Source of the DNA: JAENVT01 sp031430695
GTDB taxonomy: Bacteria; Actinomycetota; Acidimicrobiia; Acidimicrobiales; Ilumatobacteraceae
Length of the DNA: 33,758 nucleotides
Assembly (NCBI GenBank): GCA_031430695.1
Contig: JANPBZ010000082.1
Span: forward strand, 1 to 33,758
Direction of reading: 5' to 3'
The stretch's first letter is position 1; every line of letters starts with the position of its first letter. Shown here piece after piece: positions 8,223-14,927 of the stretch. Both the position numbers and the translations under genes were made by a program. A model generated the notes under the pieces. The model searched no databases. It was not told where the DNA came from and was given only the letters and a program-made list of their open reading frames with translations.

Positions 8223-8318
8223 GGAGGTGTCTGGGCACCTGGTGGGCTCCACCGCCTTCAAAGCGGCCGAGACGAGCGATCCTCGTCTGGCGGGTTCGAT
8301 TCCCGTCCACCTCCGCCA
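8223..8318 (+). tRNA. selC: tRNA-Sec (anticodon TCA)
   Basis: A selenocysteine tRNA with encoded CCA (8316-8318). The acceptor stem GGAGGTG pairs with CACCTCC (8223-8229 with 8308-8314), with position 8230 opposite 8307 where the eighth pair of a Sec tRNA would be (a T/C mismatch). The anticodon loop CTTCAAA (8256-8262) carries TCA at 8258-8260. The long variable arm AGACGAG/CTCGTCT (8270-8276 with 8282-8288) and 5-bp T stem (8290-8294 with 8302-8306, loop TTCGATT) fit the family. The D arm is less clear (GGGC/GCTC). Presence implies the host decodes UGA as selenocysteine, though selA/B/D are not in this window. The 3' end is the integration site of the downstream island. Confidence 0.88.
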
Positions 8319-8319
8319 A
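8291..8319 (+). repeat. Left attachment-site copy (attL), 3' end of tRNA-Sec
   Basis: 29 bases, from the T stem of tRNA-Sec to one base past its CCA, are repeated identically at 11193-11221 in the same orientation. The core contains GTTCGATTCCCGTCC. The intact tRNA is on this side, so insertion restored a functional 3' end, as is normal for tyrosine-recombinase elements using tRNA genes. Confidence 0.9.
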
Positions 8320-8353
8320 ACAACCTGGAGTTATGCGGTCGTTCGAGGCGCTT

Positions 8354-8375
8354 TGATCACGGATTGATCACACAA
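8354..8375 (+). repeat. 11-bp iterated repeat (TGATCACGGAT type), left end of island
   Basis: TGATCACGGAT followed directly by TGATCACACAA, an exact 11-bp step, 35 bases inside the left attachment repeat. The same motif and spacing recur at 11059-11090 and 11267-11288. Likely arm-type binding sites for the integrase or excisionase. It slightly overlaps the end of the DUF3800 gene. Confidence 0.7.
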
Positions 8376-9255
8376 CAGGAAAGGGCAGCTCCAGAACAGT
8401 CGCTACGGTGTCGCTGTCAGCTTCGGCTGCCGACAAAGCGGTGAATTGGTCGGGGTGCTTGCGTCGGCTGTCGCATGGGGGACAATGGCACCGTCCCGAA
8501 GCGAAATCGCGCGTGTAGTGCATGAGTCCATGCATCACTCCGCCGTGATTATCGAATCCATCTACCAACGTATCGAGGAGCTTGGAATCGTTCGATGGGC
8601 CGTAACGCCGCCAGAGCGAATAGCAGACGAGATCCGCAGCCTGGATGAGTCTGGTCGCCTGCGAGTCCACAAAGAGCGGAATGTCAGCGAAGTTTCGCAG
8701 CTGCCCCACCTTTTCGGCGGCGACACGCCAGTCCCTCGTCCACTCCTGTATCGCTCTTTCGTCGGTCCAGACGCGCTGACCTCCGTGGACTACGCGTTGG
8801 TCGTGTACGACCAGGCCATGCTGGCGAGCCTTGTGTTCCCGATTGATCCGCCCGAGCATCGCATCGAACTTGTTGAGGATCAGCTCGTAACACAGACGTT
8901 CGCGGGCCTTCCGATCCGGAACCTTGGCGTACTCGACGACAACGCCGAAGAAAGCCACCGGGAAGGGTTTATAAGATGGCTCGAAGGTGGCCAAGGTGCG
9001 AAATGCCCCGCGAAGCACACTGAATCTGACGTCTGCACCAACGTTTGACCAGTCACGATTGCCGTTCTTGATATCTGTCGCATGAAGCTCAAAGTTGAAC
9101 GCGTTCAGCCCCAGGCTATTGAGTCGGCCATGAAGGTAGGACTCGAGTTTCTGCTGGAAATGGGGCGCGTCCTCTTCGTGCACAGCAACGCCACCCACAA
9201 TGAAAACTGGGCTTCCGCCGTGAGTCCCGGATTCGTCGAGGAATAACAGGTACAC
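8368..9255 (-). CDS. DUF3800 domain protein
   Basis: A 295-residue protein that begins MYLLFLDESGTHGGSPVFIVGGVAV, the D-E-S-G start of DUF3800, with a later acidic/His pattern (FELHATDIKNG; LVVHDQR; LFVDSQATRLIQAADLVCYSLWRRY) consistent with an RNase H-like fold. A conserved Asp triad (Asp7, the Asp of LFVDSQ and the Asp of QAADLV) may be catalytic. Function is unknown; members are common in mobile elements and defence-rich loci. It ends with a small Cys-rich stretch (GRCHCPPCDSRRKHPDQ). It is the only apparently intact cargo gene of the island. Confidence 0.85.
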   Translation of the reverse strand: MYLLFLDESGTHGGSPVFIVGGVAVHEEDAPHFQQKLESYLHGRLNSLGLNAFNFELHATDIKNGNRDWSNVGADVRFSVLRGAFRTLATFEPSYKPFPVAFFGVVVEYAKVPDRKARERLCYELILNKFDAMLGRINREHKARQHGLVVHDQRVVHGGQRVWTDERAIQEWTRDWRVAAEKVGQLRNFADIPLFVDSQATRLIQAADLVCYSLWRRYGPSNDSKLLDTLVDGFDNHGGVMHGLMHYTRDFASGRCHCPPCDSRRKHPDQFTALSAAEADSDTVATVLELPFPVV

Positions 9256-9279
9256 GCGGGGAGGTTAACCGACCACGCG

Positions 9280-9312
9280 AAGATGCCCGTCCGAGATTCG
9301 AACGGGCATCTT
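9280..9312 (-). terminator. 11-bp perfect hairpin between integrase and DUF3800 gene
   Basis: AAGATGCCCGT (9280-9290) pairs with ACGGGCATCTT (9302-9312) around an 11-base loop. There is no long T-tract. It lies downstream of the integrase stop and upstream of the DUF3800 start, so it may end the integrase transcript. The rest of 9256-9500 holds an AT-rich patch (9410-9433) that may be the DUF3800 promoter. Confidence 0.45.
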
Positions 9313-9500
9313 GCTCAGATTCTGTAACCCGGTGTTGGAATGAGCACCGCAACGCAGTCTCACCGTCCAAACAGTCGGAACCGACACGCAGTCCTACCCG
9401 GGATAACTGGCATTATATAACGAAGGTATAAGGCACGCAACGGTTCTGAGCTGGTCTTCATGAGCAATGAAGCCGCTAATCACGTGAACAACTGTACACA

Positions 9501-10656
9501 CTACCCAAGTAGTGCGTCTGCCCGAATAGCCGCATCTGCATCATCGCCAGGCATGACGTGTGCGTAGACCTTCAACGTCACTCCCACATCCGCATGCCCG
9601 ATTCGTTGCGACACAACCTTCACTGGAACGCCCGATGCCAGCGCAGCGGCCGCATAGCTGTGCCGGACGTCATGCAGCCGAATCATGGGTAGTCCTGCAG
9701 CCTTGACGAGCTTGCCGAACAGATTGGAGAACGCTTCGGGATTCGGTGCGGAGCCGTCAGCAATCGTCACGACGAGGTTCTGTCCATTCCGCCAGCCAGC
9801 GCCCATCAGTAGCTGATCCGCGGCCTGCTGCCGGCGCCATGCGCGCAGTCCGGTCACAACCGCTGGTCCGATTGCGACGGTGCGGTTGCCCCGCGCTGTC
9901 TTCGGCGTTGATGTTGCGATCGTCTTGCCGAACCGGACTCGCGTCGACCTGATCGTGACCGTGCCCGCTTCGAGGTCGACGTCAGGCCAGCGGAGTCCGA
10001 GCACCTCGCCACGCCGCATGCCGGTCGTTGCCATCAAGGCCCAAATCCCGGCCCATCGATGCGTGCCCGCCGACGCGACGAACGCGCAGAGTTCGTCAGC
10101 GGATCATGCCTTCATCTCGGGCGACACACCACGAGGCGGGTCCGCGGCGTCACACGGGTTGCGGTGCACACGACCCCACCGCACGGCGTCGCGGAACGCT
10201 CGACTGAGTAGTCCGTGCACGTTGCGCACGGTCTTCGGGGACAGCCCAGCGCCGAGGTCTCGTCGAGATTCCGTGCGTCCCTCTTTGATCAGTCGACCGT
10301 AGAACGCGTTGAGCGTCGCCCCATCGATCGCCTGCAGCTTGGCAGTGCCGATGGTTGGCGTGATGTACGTGCGGGTCATCTGCTCGTAGCTCGCCGCCGT
10401 CGAGTCACGCAACGACGGCCGGCGTGCGGGTAGCCGCTCGTCGAGTATGAACTGTCCGAGCGTCGAACGCGTCGGCGCCACGTAGACACCGCGCTGCTGC
10501 TCGCCGAGCAGTTTGGTCAACGCTTCCTGGGCGGCTTTCTTCGTCGCGAAGCCACGCCGGAACGCCTGCTTCCGCTTGCCAGCGACGCCGACGAGGTCGA
10601 CGACGAATGTCCAGTTCCCCGATGCGTCTTTTCTTGATCGATCCTTGTGTGCTCAC
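9501..10656 (-). pseudogene. Tyrosine integrase, frameshifted and with an in-frame TGA
   Basis: Read across two lesions this is a full integrase. GTG 10656, with AGGAG 6 bases upstream, starts STQGSIKK. A one-base excess in the A4 run (plus-strand 10629-10632) shifts the frame; the homologous reading then continues KDASGNWTFVVDLVG and ATKKAAQEALTKLLGEQQ (Arm domain), the SAM-like domain (STAASYEQMTRTYITPTIG) and SPEMKA. A TGA at 10104-10106 stands where Trp is usual, and the same frame goes on SADELCAFVASAGTHRW into the catalytic domain: Arg of TGMRRGE, HDVRHSY, GHADVGVTLKVYAHV. All catalytic residues are otherwise present. Either real decay, assembly error, or (unlikely) recoding. Confidence 0.88.
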
Positions 10657-10949
10657 GAGTTTCTCCTTTGTCGACGTCGGTATTCGCGTTGGGTTTGTGC
10701 CTTGGCGCACTCCGGCGAACAGAACCGAACCCCCTCGGTGCGATGGATGCCCTTGCGTGCCCTGCCTTGCTGACACACGAATCGCCGCGCGCAGGTTTCG
10801 TTGGCGCAGCGCAGAATGGGGAGGTCGTCGGCAATGAGATTGAACAACTTAACACACATGCCCGAGTACAGGTTGACCACAGGCTCGAACAATGTGTCGC
10901 CCCCGATCTCGATCTCGATTCGCGGACCTAAAGGCTCGAGCGTCAGCAC
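10653..10949 (-). CDS. Small zinc-finger protein (CGNR-like) upstream of integrase
   Basis: 98 residues. The C-terminal half reads RCANETCARRFVCQ, then GVRFCSPECAKAQTQ and a basic end (REYRRRQRRNS). The four-Cys pattern C-x4-C ... C-x3-C suggests a zinc ribbon related to CGNR-type fingers of actinobacteria; the basic tail suggests nucleic-acid binding. Its stop overlaps the integrase GTG by 4 bases (GTGA), so the two are translationally coupled, and it may regulate integration. The N-terminal start is uncertain. Confidence 0.6.
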   Translation of the reverse strand: MLTLEPLGPRIEIEIGGDTLFEPVVNLYSGMCVKLFNLIADDLPILRCANETCARRFVCQQGRARKGIHRTEGVRFCSPECAKAQTQREYRRRQRRNS

Positions 10950-11061
10950 CTATCGACGCCGCTACCCCGACTTCCCGGCCCCGGTTGTCGACATGGGCGC
11001 CGGCCGCTGCCTGCTCTGGTTGCGCGCCGACGTCGAGGCGTGGGCGAAAGGGCGGCAGTGA
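10897..11061 (+). CDS. Excisionase/AlpA-like small HTH protein (start uncertain)
   Basis: The C-terminal 40 residues, VSTYRRRYPDFPAPVVDMG then GRCLLWLRADVEAWAKGRQ, match the end of AlpA/MerR-like excisionase proteins (Y-R-x4-DFPxP ... W-x3-DVEAW). The N-terminal helix-turn-helix is not convincing. The frame is open from 10801, overlapping the zinc-finger gene on the other strand; GTG 10897 is the least overlapping start but has no clear ribosome-binding site. Possibly an N-terminally eroded excisionase. Confidence 0.5.
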   Translation, partial: SPPISISIRGPKGSSVSTYRRRYPDFPAPVVDMGAGRCLLWLRADVEAWAKGRQ

Positions 11062-11090
11062 TCACAGATTGATCACGGATTGCTCACAAT
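11059..11090 (+). repeat. 11-bp iterated repeat, three copies, right end of island
   Basis: TGATCACAGAT, TGATCACGGAT and TGCTCACAATA follow each other with an 11-bp step, directly after the excisionase-like stop codon (11059-11061 lies within the first copy). Same motif as at the left end; likely integrase or excisionase arm sites. Confidence 0.7.
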
Positions 11091-11162
11091 AGGGCAGGAC
11101 TAGGCGGCACAAACAGACCAACGGCCCTCATCGATCTAAGCCGCTAGCAGGACTGACGCATA

Positions 11163-11180
11163 CTGGCCGGCACCGGCCAG
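11163..11180 (+). repeat. 8-bp inverted repeat beside the right attachment site
   Basis: CTGGCCGG and CCGGCCAG are separated by two bases, ending 12 bases before the 29-bp attachment repeat. May be an accessory protein site or a hairpin. Confidence 0.45.
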
Positions 11181-11192
11181 CATGGCCAGACT

Positions 11193-11221
11193 CGGGTTCG
11201 ATTCCCGTCCACCTCCGCCAA
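11193..11221 (+). repeat. Right attachment-site copy (attR)
   Basis: Identical 29-base copy of tRNA-Sec positions 8291-8319. The bases before it (11161-11192) do not form the rest of a tRNA, so this is a partial copy left by integration. Confidence 0.9.
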
Positions 11222-11266
11222 CAACATGCAGGTCAGAGCCTATTTCGGTCAGCGAAGTCCGCCGGT

Positions 11267-11288
11267 TGGTCACAGAATGGTCACAGCG
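11267..11288 (+). repeat. 11-bp iterated repeat outside the right attachment site
   Basis: TGGTCACAGAA and TGGTCACAGCG with an 11-bp step, 45 bases beyond the right 29-bp repeat. The spacing resembles the left end of the first island (35 bases), suggesting that the right repeat also served as the left end of a second, tandem element. Otherwise 11222-11412 shows no gene. Confidence 0.62.
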
Positions 11289-11412
11289 GAGCAACGTCAG
11301 CGGCGGACAGGCGGACAGGCGCGTGCGATCGGTCGATGAAGCGCTTCATTTCCGGTTGACATCGCTCGTTTGTCGAGCGATGCGCGAGCGCGTCGCGGAT
11401 GCGCTGTTGGGC

Positions 11413-11831
11413 TCATCCGGCGAGTGAATCGCCGATCTCGTCGCGCCAGGCGTGGAACTCAGTTCGTAGGAGGTCGAAGGTCGCGTCGTCAACCTCGAAC
11501 GCGCTGCGCGGCAGATCGTCGAGCACACCGAACGCATCGCGCAGCACGGCGAGGTTGAAGCCGAGGTCCTTCGCGGCTGCGAGCGACTCGAGCGTGCGCC
11601 GGGTGAAGCGGGCGCGCAGCGCATGCACGTCGACGAAGTCCCTGGGCGCTGCTCTGCCGAACAAGGCGAGGAGCTTGTCGCCGCCAGGTCGTCCAGAGCC
11701 CGGACGGGGCCGATGGGCATCGCGATTGCCGCGTGGGTTGCCGCATCGAAGCCGACGTCAACCTGGGTGAATTCTCCCGTGACACGGTCGGTCACCGACA
11801 TCTTGGCGAATCCGTGATCAGACAGCGACAT
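11413..11831 (-). pseudogene. AbiEii-type nucleotidyltransferase remnant, frameshifted and N-truncated
   Basis: The central part reads MSVTDRVTGEFTQVDVG and PIGPVRALDDLA, then, after a one-base loss near 11683, GDKLLALFGRAAPRDFVDVHAL and the C-terminal helix region ending WRDEIGDSLAG. The DDLA-x-DK-LLALFGR-x-RDFVD core is that of AbiEii/AbiGii-type toxins, nucleotidyltransferases of type IV toxin-antitoxin or abortive-infection systems. The N-terminal catalytic GG-x-ALxL...R-x-T-x-DID region is absent, so the protein cannot be active even without the frameshift. ATG 11831 overlaps the upstream gene by 14 bases. Confidence 0.72.
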
Positions 11832-12144
11832 GTACGCGGTGTTCTTGGATCCATCCGTCCCACGCGTCGTGGACGGCTGATGGCAACCAAAGCGAGTCCC
11901 AGATGGCCAGCAGGGTTGGCTGATGGAGCCAAGTGAGGACATCGTCCTGTGAACCCTCGCGCAGCACGGTCGCATAAACGACGCGCAGTTCGGCAGGGTC
12001 ATCGAGATCGAAGGTCGAACTCGGACCGGACCATGAAAGATGCTCGGGCAAGGTGACACGCCCGCGCCACTTCCCGCCTGCAGTCGGCCAGTTCACAGGC
12101 GGCGTCGCTGATCGCCACCACGACGGTTTCTCGAAATCGGACAT
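11818..12144 (-). CDS. Conserved-looking hypothetical protein upstream of AbiEii remnant
   Basis: 108 residues, not assigned to a named family. It begins MSDFEKPSWWRSATPPVNWP, and contains LPEHLSWSGPSSTFDLDD and YATVLREGSQDDVLTWL, with seven or more Trp residues and no transmembrane segment. A strong ribosome-binding site (GGAGGTGA, plus-strand 12149-12156) precedes the ATG. Its position just before the AbiEii-like gene suggests it was a companion, perhaps an antitoxin-side or regulatory gene, but this is inference. Confidence 0.62.
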   Translation of the reverse strand: MSDFEKPSWWRSATPPVNWPTAGGKWRGRVTLPEHLSWSGPSSTFDLDDPAELRVVYATVLREGSQDDVLTWLHQPTLLAIWDSLWLPSAVHDAWDGWIQEHRVHVAV

Positions 12145-12243
12145 CTCGTCACCTCCTTGCTCCGCGAGCCTACGGGTCCAACGCCGACACAGACGTCAAC
12201 CGGGTGGCGAAGCCCTTGGCGGGAACCCTCGAGCTATACCACG

Positions 12244-12700
12244 TCAGGGCGCCAGCAGAGAGTCGGCTCGCAATGCGGCGTCCTCGTCGTCGCCCGGCAG
12301 GACGTGCGCGTACACCTTCAAGGTGACGCCGACGTCTGCGTGGCCGATTCGCTGCGACACGACCTTCACCGGCACGCCGCTGGCGAGTGCGGCGGTTGCG
12401 TAGCTGTGGTTGGATCGTGCAGTCGGATCTGCGGCAGTCCGGCGCGCTTGGCGAGATCGACGAAGAGGTTGGAGAACGCCTCCGGATTGGGCAGAGAGCC
12501 GTTGACGTTCGTTACGACGAACCCGCTCCGATCGGCCCACGACGCGCCAGCGAGGAGATGATCGGCGCTCTGTTGGCGCTGCCACGCGCGGAGCGCCGCA
12601 GCAGTCGCGGGGCCGATCGCGATGGTTCGGTTGCCACGGGCGTCTTCGGTGTCGAGGTCGTGATGGTCATCCCGTATCGCCCCGACGACGTTGACACTGC
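12244..12700 (-). pseudogene. Second tyrosine integrase, C-terminal remnant with two frameshifts
   Basis: Closely related to the integrase at 9501-10656. Pieces in different frames read VSTSSGRYGMTITTSTPKT, then ARGNRTIAIGPATAAALRAW...NPEAFSNLFVDLAKRAGLP-QIRLHD, then HSYATAALASGVPVKVV and SQRIGHADVGVTLKVYAHVLPGDD. One base is missing near 12645 (AAGACGCCCG) and one near 12411, where the HxxR catalytic motif is destroyed. The N-terminal half is absent: homology stops near 12700, where another integrase fragment begins on the other strand. 12157-12243 has no visible gene. Confidence 0.82.
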
Positions 12701-13089
12701 TGGCGTCGCACCGTGATCGCTGGCAACGCATGCGCGACGATCCGGTTGTTCCGTGGCCGGAGGTGTCATATCAGGGCGAGGTGATCGATCTCGTCTTCGT
12801 GAACCCCCACGGGCGTCCGATGCCCCGCCAGCACGTCGACAGAGCGGTCCGCAAGGCTGCCGAGGCCGCAGGGCTCGACCCATCAGAGATCGGCACGCAC
12901 ACCGGTCGTCGCTCGGTCGTGACGAACCTCTACGCATCGGGTGACCTCGACCTCGAAGACGTTGCGCGGTTCGTCGGCCACTCGGACGTGTCCACCACAC
13001 GCGGCTACGTCCAGGAGGGAGAACGACCGCAAATGGTGTCGCGAAAGGCGTTCGGGATCCTCGATCCTGGCGTCCACGCTGCCGAGTGA
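12691..13089 (+). pseudogene. Third integrase, C-terminal fragment of a different lineage
   Basis: 132 residues from TTG 12691: LTLLASHRDRWQRMRDD, then VFVNPHGRPMPRQHVDRAV, then GTHTGRRSVVTNLYASG (HxxR) and ARFVGHSDVSTTRGYVQE (GH and catalytic Tyr). The first catalytic Arg and the whole DNA-binding half are missing, so it is a fragment although the frame is open. Its sequence differs from the two minus-strand integrases. It meets the truncated second integrase head to head at 12690-12715, marking an illegitimate junction. Confidence 0.8.
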
Positions 13090-13139
13090 TGTCCTGGGCT
13101 CGGTTCTTGCACCGTCCTATCGGGGTCACTCCGCAAATC

Positions 13140-13175
13140 GGCCCTCTACCAGGGGAGACTGCCTGGTAGAGGGCC
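13140..13175. terminator. 14-bp perfect hairpin between convergent genes
   Basis: GGCCCTCTACCAGG (13140-13153) pairs with CCTGGTAGAGGGCC (13162-13175) around an 8-base loop. There is no T-tract. It sits between the integrase fragment and the lipoprotein gene that converge here, and could end transcription from both sides. The rest of 13090-13290 is without a gene. Confidence 0.65.
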
Positions 13176-13290
13176 ATGCGCAACGATTGCGTGCTCGGCT
13201 CGTATTGATCTCCAGTGACCTTGACTGACGGTCATTTGCCTCCGCAATGAGGATGTGATTGGGAGGAGGTGTCACCCGGCGCCGAAATCC

Positions 13291-13944
13291 TTAGTCGGCG
13301 GTCTCGGGGCCGCCGGCGTCCTTCTGGAGGGTGGTGGTCTGGACAGCGGCGTCGGTGGCGCTCACGGTGACGGTGACGTCGAGTGCGTTGGCGTCGGTGT
13401 AGTACAGGCTGAACTCGTTGACGGGGAAGTGGTCGGGTGCGCCGGTGTTGTCGAAGTGGGCGATGCGTTGTCCGCCGGCGGGGATGGTGAAGTCGGTGGG
13501 GAGCTTGGTGTAGTAGTTCTCGGTGACGCTGGTGGTCGGGTCGGTGAAGGTGGAGAAGACTTCGAACGCGGTGAGCTCGTTGGTGCCGGTGTTGGTGAGC
13601 GCGATCTCGAGGTGATCGCTTGCGGCTTTGCCGGAGCTGTCGACGTTGTTCTCGACCAGGACCGAATCGATCTTCAATGCTTGGACAGTAGAGGTGTTGC
13701 TGATCGGGTTGTCGGTGACCGGGAGGACCGGCCCGCCAGCGGGCGCGGTCGTGCCGCCGGCACCGGTGGTGTCGGCCGGGTTCGATGCGGTGGATCCGCC
13801 GGCGTTGGTGGCGGCTTGGGTTGTTGGAGTCGAGCTGGAGCTGCCGCTGCATGCGGCGAGGGTGGCGGTGCCGGCAAGGAGTCCTGCGGCGAGCAGGGCA
13901 GCGCGGACGCGTGTGATGCGGCGGGAGTGGGTGGTGGGGTTCAT
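13291..13944 (-). CDS. Secreted lipoprotein, Ig-like/DUF4352-like domain
   Basis: 217 residues. A basic N-terminus, hydrophobic core (ALLAAGLLAGTATLAAC) and lipobox L-A-A-C at Cys32 mark a lipoprotein. A Ser/Thr/Gly-rich linker (about residues 33-75) leads to a beta-rich domain: ALKIDSVLVENNVDSSGK, LEIALTNTGTNELTAFEVF and PAGGQRIAHFDNTGAPDHFP. The pattern of a compared tissue-free immunoglobulin-like fold is plausible, related to domains that sense or bind ligands outside the membrane. It overlaps the upstream permease stop by 4 bases, so it belongs to the ABC exporter operon as an accessory lipoprotein. Confidence 0.75.
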   Translation of the reverse strand: MNPTTHSRRITRVRAALLAAGLLAGTATLAACSGSSSSTPTTQAATNAGGSTASNPADTTGAGGTTAPAGGPVLPVTDNPISNTSTVQALKIDSVLVENNVDSSGKAASDHLEIALTNTGTNELTAFEVFSTFTDPTTSVTENYYTKLPTDFTIPAGGQRIAHFDNTGAPDHFPVNEFSLYYTDANALDVTVTVSATDAAVQTTTLQKDAGGPETAD

Positions 13945-14927
13945 TGTGATCCTCCTTGGGGGATGGTTGGTTGTTGTTTGAAGGTGCGGCGAAGGCCGGC
14001 GTAGAGGACTCCGGCGTAGGCAATGAGCCAGCCGATGTCGTTGCGGGTTTGTCCGAGCAGCCAGGGGAGGCTGAAAGGTCGGTAGCGCTCCTTGACGTCG
14101 CTCATAGCGAACGAGAAACGCTCGAAGTGCTTGGCGAGAGACGCTTCCTCGGTCCAGGTGCGGATGCGTTCGTAGCCGGTGAAGTGGGTGAGAATCTGGA
14201 CTTCGCCGTCGTGGCCGAGGCCGAGCGCTTTGAACAGGCCGCCTGGGATCTGGTTATCGGCGTCCATGGTGTCGCCGATCTGGGGCAGCACGAGCACGAC
14301 GATCAGCCAGATGCCGAGGGCGATCATCAGCCCGTTGGCGGCGACTCGTGATTTGGCGGTGGCGATCGCACCGAGGCAGTAGAAGGCGCCCATGTACACG
14401 ATCGAGGCGATGTAGGCGAGGAGCAACTGGAGCGCTTGGGGAGCGTTGATCCAGTCGTGACCGATGATTCCGACGCCAAGAACTCCGACGATGGCGGTGA
14501 CCCCGACGAGGGTGGCGATCACCCCAAGGGCACCGAGGAGGCTGCCCGTTGCGAGCTCGCCGGAGGTGACGGGCCGTGATCGGATGAGTGGCAGGGTGCG
14601 GTTGGATCGCTCTCGTGAGACAGTGAGGTAGCCGAGTGCGATGGCGATGACGGCGCCGATGATCTCGAGGTACTCGAACGCACCTCGGAGCAGTGAGAGG
14701 GCTGCGAGTGGGGATGGTGCGATTCGGTCGAGTCCGCTGTTCTTCGCGGAGTCGACGTAGGCCTGGTAGTCGGCGAGTTTGCTGGCGTAGTCGACGGAGG
14801 CGATGTAGACCGAGACGGCGGTCACCGCGACGAGGATGCCGAGCAGGACGATCAGGATCTTGCTGCGTACGGCGGAGCGGTATTCGTGGCGGGCGAGGGC
14901 CATGATGCGGTTGGTCGAGTCACTCAC
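13941..14927 (-). CDS. ABC-2 type permease (second subunit)
   Basis: 328 residues from GTG 14927 (VSDSTNRIMALARHEYRSAVRSK). Six hydrophobic helices: one at 29-48 (KILIVLLGILVAVTAVSVYI), a long soluble loop, a cluster from EIIGAVIAIALGYLTVSRERS onward, and one final C-terminal helix (LIAYAGVLYAGL). The YLTVSRERSNRTLPLIRSRPV segment is the coupling-type motif of ABC-2 (NosY/YhfI-like) permeases. An open frame to 14984 is shorter-supported; GTG 14927 overlaps the upstream permease stop by 8 bases. Works with the other permease and the ATPase to move an unknown substrate outward. Confidence 0.82.
   Translation of the reverse strand: MSDSTNRIMALARHEYRSAVRSKILIVLLGILVAVTAVSVYIASVDYASKLADYQAYVDSAKNSGLDRIAPSPLAALSLLRGAFEYLEIIGAVIAIALGYLTVSRERSNRTLPLIRSRPVTSGELATGSLLGALGVIATLVGVTAIVGVLGVGIIGHDWINAPQALQLLLAYIASIVYMGAFYCLGAIATAKSRVAANGLMIALGIWLIVVLVLPQIGDTMDADNQIPGGLFKALGLGHDGEVQILTHFTGYERIRTWTEEASLAKHFERFSFAMSDVKERYRPFSLPWLLGQTRNDIGWLIAYAGVLYAGLRRTFKQQPTIPQGGSQ

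Larger units (their letters stand above)
8291..11221. mobile_element. 2.9-kb integrative island in tRNA-Sec
   Basis: The region is bounded by the 29-bp direct repeats and holds a DUF3800 gene, a tyrosine integrase broken by a frameshift and an in-frame stop, a zinc-finger gene overlapping the integrase start, and an excisionase-like ORF on the other strand. Iterated 11-bp repeats occur near both ends. No replication or transfer gene is present, so it is a minimal satellite-like or degraded integrative element and probably cannot excise by its own integrase. Confidence 0.85.

Noticed and set aside
9280..9312. tRNA T-arm-like hairpin (GTTCGAATC on the minus strand)
   Set aside because: No acceptor, D or anticodon arms can be formed around it; treated as a simple hairpin.
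9409..9433. loxP-like AT-rich patch (ATTATATAACGAAGG)
   Set aside because: It lacks the two 13-bp inverted arms with an 8-bp spacer; it is more likely a promoter region.
10405..10776. 123-codon minus-strand frame covering the integrase start
   Set aside because: Only its STQGSIKK part belongs to the integrase; the rest is out-of-frame reading after the A-run shift.
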